NCBI GenBank assembly: GCA_023460315.1
Contig: JAEWQO010000107.1
Span: 1-8,360, forward strand
Length of the DNA: 8,360 nt
Direction of reading: 5' to 3'
Source of the DNA: Actinomycetes bacterium
GTDB taxonomy: Bacteria > Actinomycetota > Coriobacteriia > Coriobacteriales > Eggerthellaceae
This document shows positions 1 through 5,364 of this stretch, piece after piece (position 1 is the stretch's first letter; the number at the start of each line of letters is the position of its first letter). A model generated the notes under the pieces. That model was not told the DNA's origin and made no database searches. It saw only the letters and a list, made by a program, of their open reading frames with translations. A program made the position numbers and the translations under genes.

Positions 1-84
1 ATCGCCTTTCCTTGAATCCGTTTTCTTGGTCGTTAACAGATTCTAGACGATGACCGTATTTTCATGGTTAGGCTATTTCAGCCC
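1..84. other. AT-richer sequence beyond the truncated molybdoenzyme
   Basis: This stretch does not continue the oxidoreductase in any minus-strand frame, and I recognise no gene in it. It contains only a weak 4-bp stem (GGCT...AGCC at about 70-82). It may be the near side of whatever event removed the rest of the gene. Confidence 0.4.
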
Positions 85-522
85 TCAACTCAAATTTTTC
101 CTTACACCAACATTCGGCACGCGATCGGAGACGCGTACCCATTCGGCAGCTTGATTCCTGTCAGGATTGGTGCGTTTCATCGGATATTTGACGCGGTCGG
201 GATGATAGAGCGACTGCATCGCGCTGCGCCCTTTCGAGCAACAGTTGCCCCGCGAGGTATAGGCGGAATTATCTCCCTCGATCTTGATGACACGACCATT
301 GCGGACGGTGACCCAGATGCCGCACTCCATCTTCCCACAAGCGCGACAGGTGCTGCGAACCTTCTTCGTCGCATCTGAAGTGACAGCCTCAAGCGCTTCG
401 GCAGTCTTTGGTTCAAGCCCATTTCTGTCGCCCGACGAGAGCGCGGCGGTCAATCCGGCCGCAACGCTCAGACCCAAAAAAGCGCGGCGACTGAATCCTT
501 TGCTACCACAAGCTTCGGACAT
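85..522 (-). pseudogene. N-terminal fragment of a Tat-exported molybdopterin oxidoreductase
   Basis: The open frame gives 145 residues. The ATG at 522 is chosen because a purine-rich ribosome site (AGGAGAAGAGGT) sits directly before it. A Tat signal is visible: SRRAFLG at residues 11-17, then a hydrophobic stretch to about 29. An iron-sulfur domain follows, with Cys59, Cys62, Cys67 and Cys95 (C-x2-C-x4-C-x27-C), then RGNCCSKG at 91-98 and YHPDRVKYPMKRT at 106-118. These are typical of the first domain of DMSO-reductase-family catalytic subunits. Family members continue for 600 or more residues with a W-D-E-A motif after the tryptophan/serine stretch. Here similarity stops at about Ser132 (position 127), and 13 unrelated residues lead to a stop. 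None of the three frames resumes the family sequence before the window edge. The cysteine spacing differs from the nearby DmsA, so this is not a copy of it. It is probably a disrupted or deleted gene; a functional short protein is less likely. Confidence 0.75.
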
Positions 523-653
523 ACCTCTTCTCCTCTTCTCCCATATTGCCCTTGTCATAGGGGACCACAGAGCGCAACGCCTTCAAAGCTTGCCGCACGA
601 CAGCGTAATCCCCTGAAGGAAATCATGAAGAACAAGCCTCTTGCTGGACAACT

Positions 654-670
654 CCATAAAGTATGTGATA
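654..670 (-). promoter_or_regulatory. Regulatory repeat copy 1 upstream of the molybdoenzyme fragment
   Basis: On the minus strand this reads TATCACAT, two bases, TTTATGG. It matches the copy at 710-726 at 15 of 17 bases. It lies 132-148 bp upstream of the fragment's start codon. A poor -35-like TTGTCC (646-651, minus strand) follows after two bases, with a weak TCATGA 17 bp further on, so an activator site just upstream of a promoter is possible. The function is inferred. Confidence 0.5.
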
Positions 671-709
671 TTGAAGAAATCGAAGCGGCATAATGGCTGC
701 AAGCTTCTA

Positions 710-726
710 CCATAAACCATGTGATA
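710..726 (-). promoter_or_regulatory. Regulatory repeat copy 2 upstream of the molybdoenzyme fragment
   Basis: This is the second copy of the TATCACAT-N2-TTTATGG element, in the same orientation and 56 bp from the first. The TCACAT core and the ATG five bases later also appear in the dmsA upstream region (7936-7952). The rest of 559-886 shows no credible gene. Confidence 0.5.
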
Positions 727-886
727 GGGGCTCAACCAGCACAGACATGCTCAATCGAGTTACGTGTGCCATGCGCGCAACATAAAGGGAATCGTTGCAG
801 ATACCGAGACCAAGCCTTCGCCTGTTGTTTTCTCGTCCGGCCATGCAACCAAAGGAGAGAGCAGGCGCTCTTCAAAATTGAGAACG

Positions 887-923
887 CCGGTGGACTCCAT
901 TCAAACAAAGCGGAGTCCACCGG
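887..923 (-). terminator. Hairpin terminator after the DNA glycosylase gene
   Basis: A perfect 12-bp stem (CCGGTGGACTCC at 887-898 pairing with GGAGTCCACCGG at 912-923) has a 13-nt loop. It lies 33 nt past the glycosylase stop codon. On the minus strand it is followed by a moderately T-rich stretch (CGTTCTCAATTTTG). The plus-strand side has no T-run, so it probably serves the minus-strand gene. Confidence 0.65.
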
Positions 924-955
924 GAAGAGTCTCCCTCAAACCACGCCAGAGCTTT

Positions 956-1609
956 TCATTTCTTTTTCGGCTTCGGGGCATAATCGCGCATGTTTTCAAG
1001 AGCGCCACCTGCGACCTCCCACAAGTAGAGGCTCGCAATTGATCCGTAGGGAGAATAGCGGCGTTGGTATTTTGCAAACAGCTGAGGTGTTATGCGACGA
1101 TGGTGATACACCATGCGCAAGCCACGTTGAATCGCCAGATCGCCCCAACTCAATACATCAGGACGCTGCAAGGAGAATATCATCAGCATCTCAGCGGTCC
1201 ATACGCCAATGCCCGGCAGCGCCGACAACCGCTGGCGAACCTCGTCGTCGGAAAGCGTCGAAAGTCCATCGAGGTCAAGCTCACCCGACAGCACGCGTTC
1301 GGTAGAATTCTTGATATAGGACACTTTGCGGAATGACAGCCCGAATTGTTGCAGCTCGTCATCGGGACATGCGGCGATAGCCTCAGGTGTGACATCCCCC
1401 ATGGCATCGCAGATGCGTCGCCATATAGTTTCTTGAGCCTTGGTGGCAATCTGCTGTCCCACGATGCATTTGACCAGAGAAGCATACAGATCGGTGCGAA
1501 CCTCACGCCGAATGGGACCGATGCCGGCAATAACTTCGCCCAGACGTGGATCTCGCAACGTGAGATACGAGATTTCTTCATCTCCATAGGGAAAGTACTG
1601 AAGAGCCAC
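956..1609 (-). CDS. DNA-3-methyladenine glycosylase 2 family protein (HhH-GPD, AlkA-like)
   Basis: This base-excision repair glycosylase should remove alkylated purines (3-methyladenine type) in the cytoplasm. From the GTG at 1609 the protein has 217 residues. It shows the family's VGQQIATKA (50-58), the helix-hairpin-helix LPGIGVWTAEM (131-141) and the catalytic aspartate in WGDLAI (Asp157). It ends in a lysine-rich tail after MRDYAPK. The GTG at 1609 is preferred because AGGAGG lies five bases upstream, and MALQYFPYGDEE is where short family members usually begin. In-frame alternatives are ATG 1627 with a weak ribosome site (+6 residues) and TTG 1684 with AGAGGAA upstream (+25 residues). 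It is shorter than E. coli AlkA and lacks that protein's N-terminal domain, as is usual for the compact bacterial subfamily. It stands alone, divergent from the 64-residue gene, and ends in its own hairpin. The family call is firm; substrate range is inferred. Confidence 0.88.
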   Translation of the reverse strand: MALQYFPYGDEEISYLTLRDPRLGEVIAGIGPIRREVRTDLYASLVKCIVGQQIATKAQETIWRRICDAMGDVTPEAIAACPDDELQQFGLSFRKVSYIKNSTERVLSGELDLDGLSTLSDDEVRQRLSALPGIGVWTAEMLMIFSLQRPDVLSWGDLAIQRGLRMVYHHRRITPQLFAKYQRRYSPYGSIASLYLWEVAGGALENMRDYAPKPKKK

Positions 1610-1768
1610 GGCATCCTCCTCTTTCATGTTCTCGACCAGTATAGCCAAATCCCGCCATGGCAGAGGCCCCCGGAGAAACGGCAAACCGGATTCCTCTGCC
1701 CCTTCGTCCTTGACCAGCCCGCGCGCTTGTTTTCAAAATCATATCTTCACCTGCTATTTTGTCGCTCT

Positions 1769-1790
1769 TCAGCCCATTTCCCCCCTCCTG
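1769..1790 (-). other. Met-Gly-stop mini-ORF with near-consensus Shine-Dalgarno
   Basis: On the minus strand CAGGAGGGGGG is followed by AA, then ATG GGC TGA. This ideal ribosome site drives only a two-codon frame, about 160 nt before the glycosylase start. It could be a regulatory leader peptide or a chance purine run. No continuing frame was found. Confidence 0.3.
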
Positions 1791-1832
1791 TGCAGGGTTT
1801 TTGCCGCGTATGATTCGCCTTTCTTACAAAAC

Positions 1833-1862
1833 GTAATACATCCATTACTTTTCGGCTATACT
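1833..1862 (+). promoter_or_regulatory. Promoter -10 box with overlapping inverted repeat before the 64-aa gene
   Basis: TATACT at 1857-1862 is a good -10 element 52 bp upstream of the start codon. No good -35 is seen at 16-18 bp. That position is occupied instead by the inverted repeat GTAAT-N6-ATTAC (1833-1848), which could be an operator for this gene, the divergent glycosylase gene, or both. Sigma usage and regulator are unknown. Confidence 0.45.
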
Positions 1863-1914
1863 AGGGAACGTTTTACTGATGGACATCAGGCAGAGCAATC
1901 CGGGGGGAGTACCT

Positions 1915-2109
1915 ATGTATGAAAGTGAAACGAATGAGAGCATCAATGCGCTCATGGAAAATGTCTATTCATTGCTCCGTGAGCAGGTCACGTATGAAAA
2001 CGTTTCAAGCCTTGAGCGCAATATCATCGAACGCATACAATACGCATCGGCCGTCGTGCAATCAGAAAAGGTGACTCCTCCGGGTGGCTGGGACCTCTTC
2101 GGACGCTGA
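1915..2109 (+). CDS. Small hypothetical protein, 64 residues
   Basis: I do not recognise this family. The start at 1915 is chosen over the in-frame ATG at 1879 because GGGGGGAG lies five bases before it, while the upstream ATG has no ribosome site. The protein is soluble and acidic. Its N-terminal two thirds (roughly residues 5-50) look alpha-helical, with regularly spaced Leu, Ile, Val and Met and many Glu, Asn and Ser, so a short helical hairpin or coiled coil is plausible. The tail is distinct, with proline and glycine then aromatic residues: TPPGGWDLFGR at 54-64. There are no cysteines, no membrane segment and no helix-turn-helix that I can see. It has its own -10 box and is divergent from the glycosylase and convergent with the second dmsC. 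It is probably a real lineage-specific gene, judged from ribosome site, promoter and isolation; its role is unknown. Confidence 0.65.
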   Translation: MYESETNESINALMENVYSLLREQVTYENVSSLERNIIERIQYASAVVQSEKVTPPGGWDLFGR

Positions 2110-2115
2110 GCGAAA

Positions 2116-2149
2116 CCGACTCCACAGCTCTGCCTAAGCAGCAAGTCGG
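2116..2149. terminator. Possible bidirectional terminator between convergent genes
   Basis: CCGACT (2116-2121) pairs with AGTCGG (2144-2149). A nested CTGC/GCAG stem (2130-2141) with a CTAA loop lies inside. It sits just past the stop of the 64-aa gene and downstream of the second dmsC. On the minus strand a short TTTC follows. The stem is short and the T-run poor, so this is tentative. Confidence 0.3.
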
Positions 2150-2221
2150 CATTCCTTGGCGCAGAAAGCCTTCATGGAGCAACCCTTCCCCCGAAAGGCG
2201 GACCTGCAGCGGAACAAATGC

Positions 2222-3094
2222 CTAAACGCTCACTCCAACCGTCATATGCATCATGTAGAACGCAAACCGCATGACAAAAATCCCCGCCAAAACGAGCACG
2301 CAGGCAAACAGAGAGCGGGAGAAGGTGAGCGGAACGGATCCGAACAAGGCATGGGCGTCTATCCCCACCCCAAGCACGCCCAAAATGCAGAATGCCCCCA
2401 CCATGATGCCATAGGAAGGCACCAGCTCATTCCCCGAAACTACCGAATTCTCAAGAGACGCCAACTCGACACCCTGCAGTCCAAACCCTATCGCATTCGC
2501 CAACAAGGCTATCCCCGACACGATGACAAGAATGCGGCCAAACATCCCCTCAACAGGCTGATAACCGGCGATACGCAAAGAGAGCACCGCGAGCAGCGGA
2601 CCACCCACCAGAGCGTTCAACCAAAGATTGAGCGGCACGTATACGGTATACCATGACACGATGGTCTCGGCATGGTAGGCAAATCCGATAGCGGTCACGA
2701 AAATGACCCCCGCTATCATGCAGAAGGCCATCCAGATGCGCTGCACTTTGGCACGCGGATGTTCGGCAAACGCGTAAAGCCAGTACAAACCGGCAAAAGC
2801 AAGAAACACCACCGCACAGAACACTTCCGTCGAAAGAGGACTCCGCCCAACTCCAAGGAACACGTACAGGGCATTTGAGGGATTGCCAAGATGGGTTGCC
2901 GATGCAACCAGCCCCACCATCGACGTGATGAGCGGAATGCAGAGAAATTTGTCAATGCGATGGCGCGTCGCGTCATCCACCTTGCCGAACAGCGCCGGGA
3001 AGCCCATGAAGACAAACGCCATCACTCCCGACGGAGCGAGCGTCGTGAAAAGGACGAGGGTGATCTCGCCAAGCGCTGTGTCGATGCCGGACAC
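2222..3094 (-). CDS. dmsC: Second DmsC-type membrane anchor, quinol-oxidising subunit
   Basis: This integral membrane subunit should anchor a DMSO-reductase-type complex and oxidise menaquinol. It has 290 residues, the usual DmsC length, with eight hydrophobic segments at roughly 12-34, 50-69, 88-110, 119-141, 152-175, 185-207, 228-247 and 259-283. Family motifs are FTTLAPSGVMAF (16-27), THLGNP with His68, GVGRSPLSTEVF (81-92), SWYTVYVP (147-154), LQGVELAS (206-213), ELVPSYG (223-229) and HMTVG (283-287). His68 aligns with the E. coli DmsC histidine known to matter for quinol binding. Translation starts at a GTG with GAGGAG six bases upstream, 10 bp after the chaperone's stop, so the two are co-transcribed. 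By eye its C-terminal half is closer to E. coli DmsC than the first dmsC of this operon is. Whether it replaces or supplements the first anchor, or serves another enzyme, is not decided by sequence. Confidence 0.88.
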   Translation of the reverse strand: MSGIDTALGEITLVLFTTLAPSGVMAFVFMGFPALFGKVDDATRHRIDKFLCIPLITSMVGLVASATHLGNPSNALYVFLGVGRSPLSTEVFCAVVFLAFAGLYWLYAFAEHPRAKVQRIWMAFCMIAGVIFVTAIGFAYHAETIVSWYTVYVPLNLWLNALVGGPLLAVLSLRIAGYQPVEGMFGRILVIVSGIALLANAIGFGLQGVELASLENSVVSGNELVPSYGIMVGAFCILGVLGVGIDAHALFGSVPLTFSRSLFACVLVLAGIFVMRFAFYMMHMTVGVSV

Positions 3095-3104
3095 CGCACG
3101 CTCC

Positions 3105-3749
3105 TCAGCGATAGAAGCGCGGGTAGTCGACAGTTAGGCCACGCGCAACCCGAATGCCCTCAAGGCTTTCTTTCGTGAGGCACGCAAGACCCTTGAAAAA
3201 AGGCTGCTCCGCCGCTTCGGCAAATTGGGAAAGAAAGTGCGATGACCACGTCAGAACATGAAGCCTGAGATAGTCGTCAAGCAGTTCTGGCCTATAGTGA
3301 GCAAGCCACGCCATAAGCAGCAGCATGAGACCGATATGGTCTTCGGGGGTCTTGTCGTCGTTGAGGCGCGCAATTCCCTGCTCTCTCATCCACTGACGCA
3401 GCGCCAGCGTGCTTTCGCCGAACACGACGCATTCTCGATCGGTGTACACCGAACCCCAGGGCGGGGCCGGCTTGGAGGCCGGCCCGACAAGCAAACGCCG
3501 GTATTCCCAGACGACTGCGTCATCTTCATGTCCGCGGGCAAGCCCTTGTTTCATGAGGCTCAAGTCCGCTCGCGCTTCAGCATCGTCAACAAAGGGCCAT
3601 TCCGTTGCCGCAGCGTCCACGTCGAGGACCGCCAGAGCCTGATAGGCAGAGCCAGCATCGCCCGTCTTGGGGTCCTGCAAATAGAACGGCCCGAGCGTCT
3701 CGCCGACAAACGCAATGCCTTCGATCAAATCATCAGTCATTTCGATCAT
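3105..3749 (-). CDS. dmsD: DmsD/TorD-family molybdoenzyme maturation chaperone
   Basis: This cytoplasmic chaperone binds the Tat leader of the catalytic subunit and holds it back until the molybdenum cofactor is inserted. The 214-residue all-helical protein carries the family signatures in order: EYRRLLVGP (82-90), APPWGSVYTDRE (95-106), FGESTLALRQWMREQGI (110-126) and PEDHIGLMLLLMAWL (135-149). These match E. coli DmsD closely from memory, including the E-D-H-x-G and the serine-threonine-leucine stretch. A further HFLSQFAEAAEQPFF lies at 171-185. There is no signal peptide, as expected. The ATG at 3749 has GGAGG seven bases upstream. The gene follows the first dmsC after about 108 bp containing a strong hairpin and leads into the second dmsC after 10 bp. 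The obvious client is the DmsA encoded in the same operon. Confidence 0.93.
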   Translation of the reverse strand: MIEMTDDLIEGIAFVGETLGPFYLQDPKTGDAGSAYQALAVLDVDAAATEWPFVDDAEARADLSLMKQGLARGHEDDAVVWEYRRLLVGPASKPAPPWGSVYTDRECVVFGESTLALRQWMREQGIARLNDDKTPEDHIGLMLLLMAWLAHYRPELLDDYLRLHVLTWSSHFLSQFAEAAEQPFFKGLACLTKESLEGIRVARGLTVDYPRFYR

Positions 3750-3785
3750 ATGATCCCTCCGCTTTTAGTAGATCCCCCACAACAA

Positions 3786-3819
3786 AGCGAGGTGCGCTGT
3801 TATTGTAGCGCACCTCGCT
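3786..3819 (-). terminator. Intra-operon hairpin between dmsC and dmsD
   Basis: A perfect 13-bp stem, AGCGAGGTGCGCT (3786-3798) with AGCGCACCTCGCT (3807-3819), encloses an 8-nt loop. On the minus strand it is followed by TTTGTTGTGG, a T-rich though imperfect tract. The plus-strand exit has no T-run. It lies 39 nt past the first dmsC stop codon (3858-3860), so it should terminate most dmsABC transcripts and let a minority read into dmsD. An mRNA-stabilising 3' hairpin is the alternative. Confidence 0.75.
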
Positions 3820-3857
3820 CTCCTATAACGCCCTTCGTCAAGAACCGGTTGGGCTCT

Positions 3858-4715
3858 CTACAAACCCACCGACATCTGCACCGCATAAAATACCAAACGT
3901 GCGATAAATATGCCGGCAAGAGCGATGACCGAACTCGTCGCGGCCAACGCAACCGGACTCTTTCCGGTCAGAGACACCACACTGACCAAGGCAGAAACGA
4001 TCAGGCAGACCACCGCGACCGCTATCCATATCGCCACACCAGCCACCAAGTCGGCACCTGCAACCAAAGGATTGACGAGTTCGTTCACGCCCATGATTTG
4101 GAAGCAGAGTCCAACGACCGCGAGCAGCACGCCAATCACCGCCACGGCGATCGCCGCCGTCTTGAAAGACCCCTTCAGGGCCTCTCCGAGAGAACCCGCC
4201 AGACCGAGCACCAACGTGCCCAGGGGAATTCCGCCAACCAAGGCAAAGCCGAGCAGTTGGACAGGAACGAACGGCGTGTTCCACGACGGGATGGTTTCCA
4301 TCATGTAAGCCATGCCCGTAAAGCAGGCGAACACGACGGCCATCACGGCAACAACAGCCGCGAACCCTTTGCGCGCGCCGTCCGAAAGCTTGCCGGCCAG
4401 CGCTGCAACCGTGTAAACCAGCGCCACCACCACAAACAGGGAGCCGACAAGGATCTCGTTCGACAGCGGCGACGATCCCACGCCCGCAAACACACCGGCG
4501 GCATGCAATGGTGCAGCCAGATGGGCGAATGAAGCAGCGAAGCCCAAAAGAACGACAACGAGCGGAATAAGCGTCATCTTGTCGATCTTCTTCAGCTGAT
4601 CGCCAGAGAATGAGGTGGTGAAAAAGGCGAGCGCAAGCGCGACGAACGCGCCGGCACCCATCGGTGCCAAAGTCGTGAACAGCGCCAAAGGCAGTTCAGC
4701 GAATGCAGCCTCCAT
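3858..4715 (-). CDS. dmsC: DmsC-type membrane anchor, quinol-oxidising subunit
   Basis: This anchor should oxidise menaquinol and pass electrons to DmsB. It has 285 residues and eight hydrophobic segments at about 10-34, 47-69, 85-108, 117-138, 150-175, 184-207, 222-247 and 256-281. Conserved pieces are ELPLALFTTLAPMGAGAF (7-24), FAHLAAP (63-69) with His65, GVGSSPLSNEIL (78-89) and PSWNTPFVP (143-151). His65 is at the same residue number as the E. coli DmsC histidine tied to quinol binding. The start codon comes one base after the dmsB stop, and its GGAGG lies inside the end of dmsB, so translation is coupled. Between segments 6 and 7 it lacks the QG-x-ELA and LVP-x-YG motifs that E. coli DmsC and the second anchor keep, so this quinol-side loop has diverged. 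It is very rich in Ala, Val and Gly. It is the partner encoded with DmsA and DmsB. Confidence 0.9.
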   Translation of the reverse strand: MEAAFAELPLALFTTLAPMGAGAFVALALAFFTTSFSGDQLKKIDKMTLIPLVVVLLGFAASFAHLAAPLHAAGVFAGVGSSPLSNEILVGSLFVVVALVYTVAALAGKLSDGARKGFAAVVAVMAVVFACFTGMAYMMETIPSWNTPFVPVQLLGFALVGGIPLGTLVLGLAGSLGEALKGSFKTAAIAVAVIGVLLAVVGLCFQIMGVNELVNPLVAGADLVAGVAIWIAVAVVCLIVSALVSVVSLTGKSPVALAATSSVIALAGIFIARLVFYAVQMSVGL

Positions 4716-4716
4716 G

Positions 4717-5337
4717 CTACATCACCTCCAGGGGGTTAACGACCTTGCCCTCTGTGCTGCCCGCCGGTTTGGCGTCGGCAGAAGGCTTGATGTAGAAATT
4801 CGGACTCGTGTATGACGGCTCTGGCAACGGTGCGATATTGCCTCGTTCGCCCTTCTGGGACATTTCCTCAACCGTTCCAAAATCAAGGGCTCGAGCAGGA
4901 CAGGCCTCGACGCACACCGGCTTCTCGCCCGTGGCCAGCCTCTCTACGCAACCGTCGCATTTGACGGAATGGCCCTTTTCACGATCAACTTTGGGGGCAT
5001 TGTAGGGACAGGCCATATGGCAATATCCACAACCAACGCACTTGCCCGCATCCACGAAGACCAGGCCATTGTCAGCGTCTTTATGCATGGCTCCCGTCGG
5101 GCACACCTTCGTGCATGCCGGATCATCGCAATGGTTGCACGCCATGGACACCGGATAGCTTACGCATGTCGATGAAACGCATCCGTTGCCGTCTTTCACC
5201 GTCTCCCCCATGGTCACTTCGTACACCTTGCGGTACGCGAAGCCCACGGTAAGGTCTTTATAGTCTTTGCAGGCCATCTCGCAGGTTTTGCAACCAGTGC
5301 AGCGAGTGCCATCGAAAGAAAATGCATATTGCGTCAT
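4717..5337 (-). CDS. dmsB: DmsB-type four-cluster ferredoxin-like electron-transfer subunit
   Basis: This subunit relays electrons from the membrane anchor to the catalytic subunit. Its 206 residues hold sixteen cysteines in four groups, for four [4Fe-4S] clusters: Cys13/16/19/23, Cys67/70/75/79, Cys100/103/106/110 and Cys127/130/142/146. The spacing of each group is that of DmsB. The length matches E. coli DmsB, and there is no signal peptide, consistent with export bound to the Tat-targeted DmsA. The ATG at 5337 has AAGGAAGG eight bases upstream, 27 bp after the dmsA stop. A nearer ATG, nine bases upstream, is out of frame. The last 40 residues are proline- and serine-rich and probably wrap the partner subunits. 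DmsB-like subunits are shared by several molybdoenzyme types, so the assignment rests also on the neighbours. Confidence 0.94.
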   Translation of the reverse strand: MTQYAFSFDGTRCTGCKTCEMACKDYKDLTVGFAYRKVYEVTMGETVKDGNGCVSSTCVSYPVSMACNHCDDPACTKVCPTGAMHKDADNGLVFVDAGKCVGCGYCHMACPYNAPKVDREKGHSVKCDGCVERLATGEKPVCVEACPARALDFGTVEEMSQKGERGNIAPLPEPSYTSPNFYIKPSADAKPAGSTEGKVVNPLEVM

Positions 5338-5364
5338 TTTTCATACCTTCCTTTCCTCGCCGCG

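Noticed and set aside
410..420. GGTTCAAGCCC resembling a tRNA T-arm
   Set aside because: It lies inside the molybdoenzyme coding region, and no acceptor stem, D-arm or anticodon arm can be built around it.
721..1305. Plus-strand open frame of 194 codons
   Set aside because: It is mostly antisense to the glycosylase, its product is low in hydrophobic residues, and it runs through the glycosylase terminator hairpin.
3258..4532. Long plus-strand open frame of 424 codons
   Set aside because: It lies antisense across dmsD and the first dmsC, which have clear family motifs. Its product is rich in Arg, His and Gln with no recognisable domain, typical of a shadow frame.
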